From assembly GCF_002999335.1 (NCBI RefSeq), contig NW_020312369.1:496001-560000 (forward strand): a DNA stretch of 64,000 bases, in the 5' to 3' direction. Each line of letters opens with the position of its first letter. The first letter of the stretch is position 1. Below, piece after piece: positions 33,664 to 44,899 of this stretch. The notes below the pieces were generated by a model. That model saw nothing but the letters and a program-made list of their open reading frames with translations, was not told where the DNA came from and did no database searches. Origin of the DNA: Cyclospora cayetanensis (lineage: Eukaryota > Apicomplexa > Conoidasida > Eucoccidiorida > Eimeriidae). The position numbers and the translations under genes are program-made.

Positions 33664-36600
33664 ATGTCTTCCGAGTTCCTTTTTTCCAGAGCCTGTGGGC
33701 TGCTAAAGCAGCAAAAAGGTCTGAAGCACAATCTCAGGGAATTGCTCAAGGACGAAGCCAGAAATGATCGCATGTTCAGAGAATTTAACGGTATGACTTC
33801 TCTAAAAGCCACACCAGGCCTTGAAAGCCAGGGCTTTGTGGCAGAGGCTTTCATCGCCGCCAGAAACTCAAGGGCTCAAATCGCTCGAGCCTGAAGCTAG
33901 TAGACGAAATGTGCCGCGTTACCACCATGAATTTCCACGCTCGCAGCGCGCCCAGTGTCTCAGGTGTACGTCCACGCGGCTTGGGGTTTGTGTGCAGGCA
34001 TCTGCATGGACTTCAGCAGACAGCTCATTGATCAGCAAGGCCTCGATGCTCTGTTGGAACTATCCAGGGAGCGCCGAGTACGAACATTAAGGCCTCACGA
34101 GCTTCACAGGGCAACTGCCTGCTTGTGTTTTCTATGCATGCCTGCCTGCGTATAACATGTCGAACAGGCCCCTATGCTACCCGCGGCGTGCTGGGGTCGT
34201 GTGGTGCCGGCGTGTGCTGTGTGACTGTTGCAAAGGGGTCAGCGCCCCTCCCCCTCCCCCCTCCTATCCGTGTATCACTTGCGACGTATGTTGCAGTGTG
34301 AGCGCGTGCGTTGGCGTCTAGGTCTTGGAGCAAGCAAAGGCCATGGCTGCGGGAGAGAAAATCAACACAACAGAGGGCCGCAGTGTGTTGCACTTCGCTT
34401 TGCGAGCACCCAAGGGCCAGACGCTTCGAGTGGGGGGAGAAGATGTCGTCGCCGAGGTTCACAAAGTCTTGCATCGCATCAAGGAGTTTGCAGACAGCAT
34501 CAGGAACGGTCTGTCTCGAAGGCCCCGCTTCAAAAAATGTGCCTAAATCAGAAACCGCCGTCAACACAGCCTGCAGAACCTAGTCACAAGGCTCTCACCT
34601 TGCAGCGCATATATACATATATATGTGCACATGGTGTAGTAATCTGCTTCTCCCTTGATTTCTGAATCTCTTCCCCCGTTAGTGCAAAAAGCAGAATTGG
34701 TGTCCTTGGAATTTCATGCGTGGTTCCTGGACTTATCTGCACGGAGCTGTGCGTGCCTCTCTACATCTCTCTCTATATATGCATATTCGAATGCATGTGA
34801 AACACTCTGTGCACCTACACCTCACGGTTACGAGCAACGAACGTGCGCTGGTTTTCTGTTTAGGCACTCTTAGGGGCGCGACTGGCAAGCCTCTGAAGAA
34901 TGCGATTTGTGTTGGCATTGGCGGCAGTTACCTGGGCAGCGAGTTCCTCGTGGAGAGCCTCAAGACAGACGCCTCTGCGGCTAAGCAGTCGGAGGGGCGG
35001 ACTATCAGGTCCGCAAGCGCGAGCAGCCTGGGGGTCTCTTGCGCATTGCGGCTGAGGGGTTTGTCTTGTGCTGTGCTGGGGAGCATTGAGGCTTGAGCGT
35101 TTGGGTGCTGGACGCTTTCCGAGGTGTACGTACTTCCTCAGATTCCTAGCCAACGTTGATCCCATCGACGTATCCCGCGCGACGGCCGGCCTTCGCCCCG
35201 AGGAAACTCTGGTGATCATCATCTCAAAGACCTTCACGACTGCAGAAACGATGCTGAACGCACGGGCGCTGAAGCAGTGGCTGCGGGAGGGAATCCACGT
35301 GGAAGAGGAAGCGCTCGGTAAGCTGGAGCGGCGGGCCGGGGGGCACATACTGTAGCGACACTGAGGAAAAACCCGTGATTGCGCCGTCGCGTCTCAAAAT
35401 AGGAGGCTGCGAAAGTAGGAGGTAACGCGAGGCTTCGCAGGCACAGGCCTCTCTAGAATAGTGGCAGTCTGCGCGCCTCGTGTATTGGCGACCCCTAAGG
35501 GTGCGTGCGAGACTCCAACATGTCCTCCCTGCTGCGCGCAGGGAAGCACTTGTGCGCTGTCAGCACCAACTTGAAGCTCAGCTCCGAGTTTGGGATTGCT
35601 GAAGAAAGGGTGTTTGGATTCTGGGACTGGGTTGTGAGGCTGCCCTTGAGCTAGTTTGAATTTGAAAGCACAGGCGTTCCCGCGATTTTCCCCAGTAGCC
35701 TCTTGCACTCGGGGTCTAGGCTTCGGAGGCAGCAAATCTAGTGTTGTATTGGGGGAGTGGCTTGGGGGGCACTTTTTTGAGCGAGGATGGAGGACTGAGG
35801 GCCAACTAACGCCCCTTCGCCGTTACTGTAGGGCCTAACAGATTTGCGTTCTGGGCTGTAGACTGGCTTCGGTGTCTGTTATGAAGAGAGCTTCCTCTAG
35901 ACATTTCTTCGATTGGGGGTGTTGCTCGCTCAGGGAGGGCGCTTCTCTGTGACTTCTGCTGTCGGCGTTTTGCCACTGGCGATTCATTTCGGGTTCGACG
36001 TCGTCGAAAGCATCTTGAAAGTGAGGAGCAAACAGCAAGCGCGGGACCGCTCTCCCCTGCCGTTTTCTCGAGCATTTGCTCCATTTTGTGTCCCCTCCTC
36101 GCGCGGTTCTTTCTCTGGAGTTCCTCTGCATGGTGGTTTGGAGCTTGCGGCTGGACGGCTAATTTGCAGGGCTGTCATGACATGGACAATCACTTCCTGC
36201 AAGCGCCTCCCGAAAAGAACTTGCCCTTGCTGCTCGGGCTTATCTCCGTGTACAACTCCTCCGTCCTCCAGCTGAACTGCGTTGCTGTATTGCCTTACTG
36301 CCAGGTGACCAGCGAGGCTGCGCGATAAAGGCGCTCCGGGAGAATATTTTTCGCTACACCCTGACTAGTCCTAGTCGTGCATGTCCCCTTGCACACTGGC
36401 GTTTCGCCTGCATCTTACCGGGAGAGTCGTTGTTCGAGGGCGTTCTGACCGTCCTTTCAAGCGCAGCCCTCCCTAGTGTTCACACGGCCTCTGCTTCTTC
36501 TGCGCTCGCTTTCTCCTCCTCAGGCCATGCACCGATTCGCTGCCCATATTCAGCAGCTCACCATGGAGAGTAACGGTACGCCCCTATGCTAGGAGGGGTC

Positions 36601-38460
36601 CCCCAGAGTCAAGGAAGGCTCTGCGCCTCCCCCAGCAGCTCTCTGTGCGTAGCTTTCTCTTCTCTCGGAAGACTGAGCATGACCCGCCTTTATTTGCCCT
36701 GAGACTGCTGAATGCATTGGAGACTGGGCAGCTCAAAAAGGAATCTTTGCATGCCACCCTGCGCGCGTCGACCCCTGAATCACTGATGCTCAGCAGCGCA
36801 CGGAGGAACAGGCGCATCCAACAAACGCGCGACTTAGGGTATGGTTGGTGGCCGCTGCAGGCAAGGGCGTTGACTTGTCGGGAAAGCCGCTCGCAGGTCC
36901 AGCAGGCGAAATATACTTTGGCGAACCAGGAACCAACGGGCAACACAGGTGTGTGCCAATCGTGAGAAATAGAGATCCGTGTGGCGGGAAGCTGGCCGCT
37001 TTTTCCAGGTAGTGGTCCGAGACGTAAACAGGGGGATCTTTGTTTTGGAGATGCGAAACGCAAATATTCCTGTCGTTTCCGGGGCCTGGTGTGCATGCAC
37101 GCAGCTTCTACCAGCTGCTACACCAGGGCCGAATTATTCCAGCCGAGTTCATTGGTTTCAAAAAGTCCCAGACCCCGATCAACCTTCCGGTAAACCTCCA
37201 AAAAGCGCTGGCGCCTGCCCACACCGACACCCAGACGCACAGTTACAAACATACACATGCGTACAAACACTCAAACATCCATCCATCCATCCATACACAC
37301 GTGCATGCAAATACACGTACATGCATCCATACGCATGCAGTCATAGTACACTCAAGGGCTTTGGGTTTGCTTCCCGTGGCAGAGAGGAGGCGCCTGTCTG
37401 TTTCTTCGGAAGGTTCCTTTGGGGATATCCTCTAAGCGGCTCTGGCTTTCGGCCCTTTACGCGGAGAAGGTTTCGCGAGGTTATTTGTTTGCTTGATGGT
37501 AGTTGGTGCTGTGTGTGCAGAATGAGGAGGTTTCCAATCATGACGAATTGATGTCGAATTTCTTTGCCCAACCGGACGCGCTTGCCTTTGGGAAGACACA
37601 AGAAGAGCTTCAGCAAGAGGGCGTTCCTCAGGAACTTATTCCGCACAAGACGTTTGGTGGAAATAGGCCCTCGACCCTGTGTGTCAAGAAAGACTAATCT
37701 TATGCGAGTCCTTCGAAGCAAAATGCGGTCTTTGGCTTCTCCAGAGATTTCTGTGCATTCGCTCGCCCCCAGCACTGTGCAAACGAGCAACGTCTGCGGC
37801 GTCTCAAGGTGCTTCGCTGTCTGCAGATTACTGGTTCCCGAGTGCAACGCCTACTATCTAGGGATGCTCCTTTCCCTCTACGAGAACCGTGTGGCGACTG
37901 AGGGCTTCGTCTGGGGCATTAATTCGTTTGATCAGTGGGGGTGAGAGCGACCTCCGTAGGCTGCGTTTTCTTCTTTTCCTGTTGCTGCTGTCCCTTCTTG
38001 CAGGTGCTGCGCTGCTTGTGTGGGGGTGTGGGAAAGGGAGGGGGAGGGTAAACACCGCGCTGATGTTGCCTTTTGTGATGTTTTTGGGGACTGCAGCGTG
38101 GAGTTAGGCAAGGTGCTGGCGAAGGATATCCGCAAAGTTCTGAGTGCTGCACGTCACGGCAAGCAGTGCGTTTTCACGTGGCGTTCTCAGTGGTTGTGTC
38201 GGTGTATTTTGGGTGGGGGATGGCTGCGAGCGCCTCAGGGGCACCTCCGGACGTGTACATGCCATAAACGACCCGCTGTGGCTCATGTTGCTGCGCCTCT
38301 GGGCACATGAATTCTGATGTGAAAGTGTATACGTGTATGTATGAGCATATATGCATGCATACACATACGTGAACGCATGAGCGCTACATCTGTAGGCACC
38401 CAGGACTTGAATCAAGTGCCTGCATCCTTTCCTGCGTTGGTGAGGGGCCGCCTCGCGTAA
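33664..38460 (+). CDS. GPI: Glucose-6-phosphate isomerase
   Basis: Interconverts glucose-6-phosphate and fructose-6-phosphate (EC 5.3.1.9) in cytosolic glycolysis. Fifteen exons: 33664-33790, 33998-34077, 34322-34508, 34864-35008, 35142-35317, 35542-35633, 35934-36020, 36170-36304, 36524-36575, 36861-36948, 37105-37189, 37521-37678, 37827-37940, 38097-38158, 38396-38460. They sum to 1653 nt, 550 residues, the usual GPI size. Motifs: [80 protein letters not shown], the signature [18 protein letters not shown] (catalytic Glu382, His389), and NSFDQWGVELGK with catalytic Lys514. The last intron uses a GC donor (CACG then GCAAGC). That choice yields a normal GPI-like tail ([11 protein letters not shown]), whereas the nearest GT gives an odd longer tail. 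It converges on the MQO gene. Confidence 0.96.
37220..37345. repeat. ATCC/ACAC microsatellites in a GPI intron
   Basis: (CATC)n at about 37278-37295 flanked by ACAC/ATGC-rich sequence, inside the intron between exons 37105-37189 and 37521-37678. Confidence 0.8.
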
Positions 38461-39328
38461 GGGGGGAGTTTTTGCCGTTTATGGCCTCTTTCGAGTGGAA
38501 GAATCTGTTAGGATATGTTGAAGCCTGTTAGAAAGGGGTTTTTGTAGCATTCTGTGAATCGGAAATTTTTCCAGCGGCACTCAAGCCTTCTGCACGTTGA
38601 AGGCGATGAAGTCGTTCGCATGTACACACATACACATATGTATACATGTATACAATTGCAGATAGTCCAGGTGTTCACGCACCTGGGCTATGGAAAACGC
38701 TGGGTGGGAGAGTGCGTATTTATATTGCAAGAAGTAAATAGTGATGAAGTTGTATATCTACGTATCTACAGCCATATCTGGACAATGTGTGACCCGCTGC
38801 GCATGTGTCGCTGTTTGTGGACAACTGCAAATGGGGCTGTATATAGCCCTCTGTCCATAGCATTAGCATGGGTTAATTGCAATGCATGAAATACTTACAT
38901 CGCTTCAAGTATGTCGATTTTTAAATGGCGCATTGGCGAATGTGTGTCGGGTGCGTGAATTTGTGCACAGGCCGGACGTCAGCCGCCTTTGCTGCCCAAC
39001 GCAGCGACTCCTCAAGTACTATCTCTCGTCGTAAACTGTGTACATGCACAGTTTCTTTTATTTTGCATCAACAACCACAGAACATTGTAGTTTGGCAAAT
39101 GACAGGAAAGAGCTGCCCCTCGCCTGCCTCCATACGCCCGAGCTGCACGTGTATGCCAACATGTTTTACGCCCCCAGCAACGTCGCTGCTGCCAATAAGA
39201 TGGTAGCGACGTCTGCCACGACATACCGCATTTGTGAGGTGTGTAAACGCAACGGCTATTCTTACATTGCTGCGTCATTGCAGCGTTTTTGCTCGTGTGA
39301 TACTTCTGAGCGCCGTGTATATACGCTG

Positions 39329-39380
39329 CTGCCTCTACACTTAGGGCCTGCCCATGGGCAGGCCCTAAGTGTAGAGGCAG
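39329..39380. repeat. 52-bp perfect palindrome
   Basis: 26-bp arms (CTGCCTCTACACTTAGGGCC...) with no spacer, centred between 39354 and 39355 in CCCATGGG. Symmetry stops exactly at both ends (G at 39328, T at 39381). Non-coding. Confidence 0.95.
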
Positions 39381-39760
39381 TTACACCCAAGCGTAATTTG
39401 CGGGTCTCTGCTAGCTACGCAGTTTGAGGCATGGCATAGATGGCTGCAGAGATACACTCCCTTGGTCGGTGCCGCCGCCTGCACACGTTCGAGCGCAGCT
39501 CGCCAAGCAACCCGCGCAGGGTGCACACCACAGAGGGTGCAGCCAGCAGATGCCTTGCTTCCGTGTTTAAAATGAGACTGCGAAAAGGAGGGCAGCGCGC
39601 CTGACAGAGGCACGAGGGGTGCAGCATTCTCTTGCAGCCCGTGCAAGGACTTTCTGACGACTGCGGCCCCTCGTTCTCCCACAAGGAAGGGCCTCTCAGG
39701 GAAATTGGTTGGCAGTGCATGCACCTGATGATGCTTGCTTGGAGGGGCGGAACACGTAAC

Positions 39761-40300
39761 CCGCACCCAAAAGAAAACCCTCGAGACGCCATGAGAGAGC
39801 AGCAATCAGCGTGTCAGTGCATCTACAGCGTCAACAAGCGAATCGCTTCCTAAGGATGCATGCGAAACAGGGACTTTTGACGTGCAGGAGAGGAAAGAGG
39901 AGGCGTCTGCCAATGGGGTGATTGCCCTGGTTAAGGTGCACCGCACCCAAAAGAAAACCTTTGAGACACTATGAGAAAACAGTTTTCAGCGTGTCAGTGC
40001 ATCTACAGCGTCAACAAGCGAATCGCTTCCTAAGGATGCATGCGAAACAGGGACTTTTGACGTGCAGGAGAGGAAAAAGGAGGCGTCTGCCAATGGGGTG
40101 ATTGCCCTGGTTAAGGTGCACCGCACCCAAAAGAAAACCTTTGAGACACTATGAGAAAACAGTTTTCAGCGTGTCAGTGCATCTGCAGCGTCAACAAGCG
40201 AATCGCTTCCTAAGGATGCATGCGAAACAGGGACTTTTGACGTGCAGGAGAGGAAAAAGGAGGCGACTGCCAATGGGGTGATTGCCCTGGTTAAGGTGCA
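39761..40300 (+). repeat. Tandem array of three 180-bp units
   Basis: Units 39761-39940, 39941-40120 and 40121-40300 each begin CCGCACCCAAAAGAAAACC (the last flank reads GCGCACC at 40301). Units 2 and 3 differ at only a few positions (such as ACAGCG/GCAGCG and the GTC/GAC near the end). Unit 1 is more diverged in its first 50 bp. The unit is a multiple of three, but a TGA or TAG follows KKTFETL in each, so it is not a coding repeat in that frame. Confidence 0.95.
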
Positions 40301-40590
40301 GCGCACCTACTGGCATGCCCTCCACAAAGCCATATGCCCTACTGGGGCCTGGCGTTCACCGGAGGTGCAGACGCCCCTCTCCTTGAGTGAGTCAATGAGG
40401 TACATTGAGCATGCGGACCTTGATCGCCAATGCGTTTAGTGCGCCTTAGGCAACTCAACTATTGAGAAAGAAATAATGTCACTTGGGTCATGAGTTGTTT
40501 TACTTTGAGGGTTCGAGCGCCAGTTCAGGTGCACATACACTGCAGCACGCCTGATGGTTAGACCAGTGGCAGTGTTCACCTGAAAAGGGC

Positions 40591-43500
40591 CTAGTAAACA
40601 ACGGGATACTCTCCATCCAGAAGCGTTTTATTAAATGCCTTTTCATTGAACTCTGCCCCCAATTGCTTGACGATTTCTTTCAAGTCGGTTTGCGCAGTTC
40701 CCAAGCAAGTGGTGCCACCCGGCGAAGGGGTGATGTTGAAAATTATATTTTCGCCTGCAGCGTAAAAAGCATGTACAAATACAGCCACGCCAATGCGCGA
40801 AAACACAGAACAACACACACTGGCCACAAACAATATCTACATACACAAAGACCATGCGAACACATAGCTGATGTCCACACACCTTCCATCAAAAGGCAGA
40901 GTCAAGCTAACGGGCACTATATGCAGCAGCCGTGGAAACACGCGTCACAAGAGTTTTTTTTCAAAAAAGAGGATGAGTCGCGCAGGCGACGCACTGTTTC
41001 TCAATTATGCTATCGATTGCAAGAAAAAAGAAACGCCCTCGCCGAATGCCAACCCTACCCATTCCCACCAGTGCCGCCGCCATATTCACGCACCATGCCC
41101 AACGCACACGTCTAAGCAACTGACCAGTCATGATCTTCCCTTCTCCCAGGAGCAGTTTCTTCTGCTCTTTGTCGATGAGCTGAGGCCGCACCCCTCCAAA
41201 TCCCTTTGCGTACTTCAAGTCTTCTGGCTTAATGGAAGGCACGATTTTGCTCACATCCTGAACACAAGAAAAGAAGGAGGCCGTTTTTGAACTGCGTTGT
41301 CGAGGTTCAAGGGCATCCCACGGGGCGAGCAAGAGAATCGTCAGCGCGCATCACGAAGGTATTCGAAGGAAATTTTTGCGACAGCAGAAATTTCAAAATG
41401 CTGCCACAAGCCTCCCGCAACGGCATGCTGGTGGAGCCACCCCTCGTCGCTAGGCCACCTCCCTGCCTAAGCACAGCACCTACCTTGGCGAAGAGATGAT
41501 GATTCAGCACGGGCACTTCAAAAAGGAAGTTCCTCAAGACGTAATTCCGCATGTGCCGCGTGTTTAAGAGCTCAATATACACCTTCAGGAGATTCAGATC
41601 GGGATTTACGACCCGCAAGAAATCTGGAAGGGTGCAGATGTTGAACCGTTCCAAGAGCGGCAGTGGCAGCGCCGTCGGGCCGAATCGGGTAAGTCCTTGC
41701 GCTACTACGTCTGGATCTCCATGAACGGCAGCGAAAGGCAGGCGAGAATCCTGCACTGTATAGACCTTCCCGTTGAGCCTGCGGCAGCGAGCAGTACCCA
41801 TGCCAAGGCCACAGCACACGCGCTAAGAAAGCTCGCTTTGGAGGCGAGTGCGCACGCGTAGGACTGGAATGGGAGGCGCAGGAATAGAGCACAGACGAGC
41901 AAAAACTTCCTTGGAAAAACAGCCCAGCGAAGAAACAAGACCGTAAAATACAAAACACCCCATCCTTGCCTACATACAGACAGAGCTACAAAGGGAGAGG
42001 CAGTAAAATGATTGCAAATGGCGATCGGGCACAACAATGAGTTACAAACGCCAGGATTTCGACTGCTCTACATAAGAGAGATGTATATAGAGAAATGTAC
42101 ATGCATACATATCCGTATACCAATATATATACACATATAAATATATATATGCATACATACATATATTTACATATATATTTATGAATATATATGTATATAT
42201 GTATACCTGTATATAAATATATATATACATATACATATACATATACAAAGAGCGAGACAGAGAGGTAGAAAAAAGATGATTACTAGCGGAAAGTGAAGAG
42301 AGTGCACTGACGCACATGCGCTCCGTAAAGTAGAAGGATCCGGCCATAGGCAAGCAGGAGTACTGCAAGCCGTATCCCATGCGTTGGGCAAATAGCAATG
42401 AGTGCCCGCATGCACTCACCACCACGAAGCGTGCCTGAAGTGCGTCACAGCAAGACATCCACAACGGCAGCATAAGAGGGCTGACAACGCACGTCGCGTG
42501 CTTTCAAAATTGCCCGTAAGAAAATCGCCGTGGGAAGGCAGAGAGGGGGCTGCCAGTGGGCGAAGAAGAAGCGCAAGCAGAGAAAACAGAAGTGCGGCAC
42601 ATAGAAACGCGCATGGTGTTGTACAGATGCGGGTAGAAAGAGCGATGTTGGAAAAGGGGAAGCATCTCGAGACTCTTCCTCTCCAATTACCTGCTTCACT
42701 CCACGGTTCGTGCGGATAGAAAAGAGATCCTCCCTCTCCCGCCGAATTTCCAGCACCTCGGTATTTAATCCAAGGTCGATCTTCTAAAGCACAAACGCAG
42801 ATACGCGAAAAAAAACAGCGAAGCAAACCTCCACGAAAGAACAGCGAACGTCCATGCAGAAGATTCCATGCCTAAAACAATCACCCTTTCTCTATTCTTC
42901 CCCTTCTGCTGTGCTGCTGAATCTCCCTAGCGAGCCCGCGGCCGCATTTTCGCGAGAGAACAGCAACATATCTACTATTAAAAGCCATTCAAATTACTCA
43001 TGGGTGTGTGTATATGTATGTATGTGTGTGTGTATATGTATGTATGTGTGTATGCACATGTATGTATGTGTGTATGTACATGTATGTATGTGTGCATGTG
43101 AGGGTACGAATGCATCTGTAGTTGTGTATGTGTATGCTGATGTACATGTAAAGCTGAATGTATGCACATGTATGTATTTAAGGTGCATCAATGGCTCTGC
43201 TCTTGCGCTTGCCTTGTCGCTTCCAAGGGCCTTTGCCTGCTCAACAAAGGCCTCCGCGAGGTGCACGTAATCCACGCCGGTATACTCGTTGGGAACATAC
43301 ATGGCGCAAACTTCCTCAGGTCGCTCGAAATTAGAAGATCTCAGACCAACGCGGGGTTCGACTTCGCAAATCTGCAGACACACGCCGGCAGGGGATGTTA
43401 GCGACCCCACCACAACAGTGTTGCATCGCCTCGACGCGAAGGCTTCCCAGTCTGTGTGGCGCAAGAGGCCTAACCCCTTCCCCTTAACCCCTTCGTGCAG

Positions 43501-44899
43501 TGGCTGCGAGCGTCGCCCTCTTCTATGCCCACCTGCTGCTTGTTGATGAGCTGCAGAGAAGTGAAGAGTTCTCGGAAAATCTTGAAACGCTTCTCCATGA
43601 AATCGCACTCCTCCGGACCAACTGCTAAGGCCATCTTTGGGAAGCGGAAGACGACCCTGAAAAAAAGCGGCCACTCTTCCAACAACAGCCATCGGGCTTA
43701 GTTGAGCCCTTCAAGCCTCATGCCAATCAACAGCAGCGCACGAAGAAAAACGCAACACGCGCCGTGTGCGCCGCTGCCGCATGCGGGCTTCCCCTTCCCC
43801 CCCCCCGGCAGACAGCACGCTTACTGCATGCGCAACTGAGAACTTTAGAAACCACGGCATGGAAGCCTAAGAGACTGACTTATCGCGGACGCTAGGCGGC
43901 AGTTTTGTGGCGAAGTTGCGAAGCATATCCGCCTGCCGCTTGACCACTCGGGCCTTTTCTGCAGGGCAAAACACACCAAGCAGCAGCCCCCTTGCTTCAC
44001 AAAAAAAAAACCTCCAAGCGACCCCTCTGCCCCCGCTCACCGACGTTATCAGTCCCCCGCAAGCACGTGCCCCTTTCGCTGGATGCCAGAAAAAGCTCAC
44101 GCAGAGTATAATTCGTCTCTATGTCTCCGCAGTGGATCGTCTGGGAGTTGTTTCTCGGGTTTGACTGCACAACGCCAAATGCTGACCGCCGTTCCACGAG
44201 GCCGAGCCTCCTCAGATCTTCGCGCACACCCCGCAAAAGAACGGAGACACGTATAAACACATCCATACACTCCACCGCCTGCAAGCGCCTCCCGTAAACT
44301 CCCTTCCTACCCCCCTGAACCACGCAGGCACGCCCCCTGTCAACTTCCTCGCTGCTCGAAACAGTGCAGCCATGAGCGTCTAGAGCGTTCACAGAAAGCC
44401 CCGCCATGACTCTCCACTCACAAGCGCCAACACCCTGAACCCCTTGTTGCGCTACACAGCGAACGCCGCTAGCTATGCCCACTCCCATCCACTTTCCCTG
44501 CGCTGTGCAAGCGTCATTGTTCGACGCAGATTCATCAACCCCGCACCACGACAGCGGCAGAGCTGAGTTACTGGTTTGACTCTAGGTTGCCCCTTTTGGC
44601 CTAGGCCGTTCGTAAGAAGGACACGCACTCGTGAAGGCTGCGAGCTCATACAGAAGCGCCGTGCCCGAGACGCCTCCCCCAATGATGAAGACATCGTATG
44701 GCTCTCGACCGCTGGAAGCCCCCTGCCCCTTGGCACTAAGGCTCTGTGAAGATTTTGGAGGGGCGGCCTGAGCTGCTGACGCCCCAGCTCCCGACGCGGC
44801 AGACGCGAAAGATCTGCATGCGAAGGGCGATGAAAATCGGGGGAGGGATAGGGCGCAGCGAGCTGCCACCCCCGCAGTCCGTGACGCAAAAAGTGTCAT
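40591..44899 (-). CDS. MQO: Malate:quinone oxidoreductase, mitochondrial
   Basis: FAD enzyme that oxidises malate to oxaloacetate and passes electrons to ubiquinone (EC 1.1.5.4), replacing or supporting NAD-malate dehydrogenase in apicomplexan mitochondria. Ten exons read downward: 44899-44629, 44217-44101, 43958-43880, 43656-43533, 43371-43213, 42783-42691, 42434-42316, 41778-41484, 41257-41125, 40754-40591. They sum to 1554 nt, 517 residues. The N-terminus is rich in Arg, Ala and Ser without acids (a mitochondrial presequence pattern). Then come the FAD motif YDVFIIGGGVSGTALLYEL (GGGVSG at 74-79), NNSQTIHCGDIETNYTLQKA, VKRQADML, PNEYTGVDYVHLAEAF, CGHSLLFAQRMG, PMAGSFYFTERM joined to LNGKVYTVQD, PFAAVHGDPD, FGPTALPLPLLER and NITPSPGGTTCLGTA near the end. 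The start at 44899 is chosen over the ATG at 44938. Intron 5 appears to use a GC donor (GACAAG then GCAAGC). Confidence 0.95.
42065..42250. repeat. AT/ATAC microsatellite in an MQO intron
   Basis: About 180 bp of TATA, ATAC and CATA units in the intron between exons 42434-42316 and 41778-41484. Confidence 0.85.
43005..43185. repeat. GTAT/GTGT microsatellite in MQO intron 5
   Basis: (GTATGTATGTGTGT)n on the plus strand, directly downstream in gene direction of the GC donor of the 43371-43213 exon. Confidence 0.85.

Larger units (their letters stand above)
38461..40590. other. Convergent intergenic region between GPI and MQO
   Basis: 3' flanks of both genes. No gene recognised. It holds short ATAC/ATGT tracts, a 52-bp perfect palindrome (39329-39380) and three 180-bp direct tandem repeats (39761-40300). 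Short open frames inside the array are closed by stops in each unit. Confidence 0.5.

Noticed and set aside
39761..40300. CRISPR array
   Set aside because: The units are 180 bp head-to-tail without short repeats and unique spacers.
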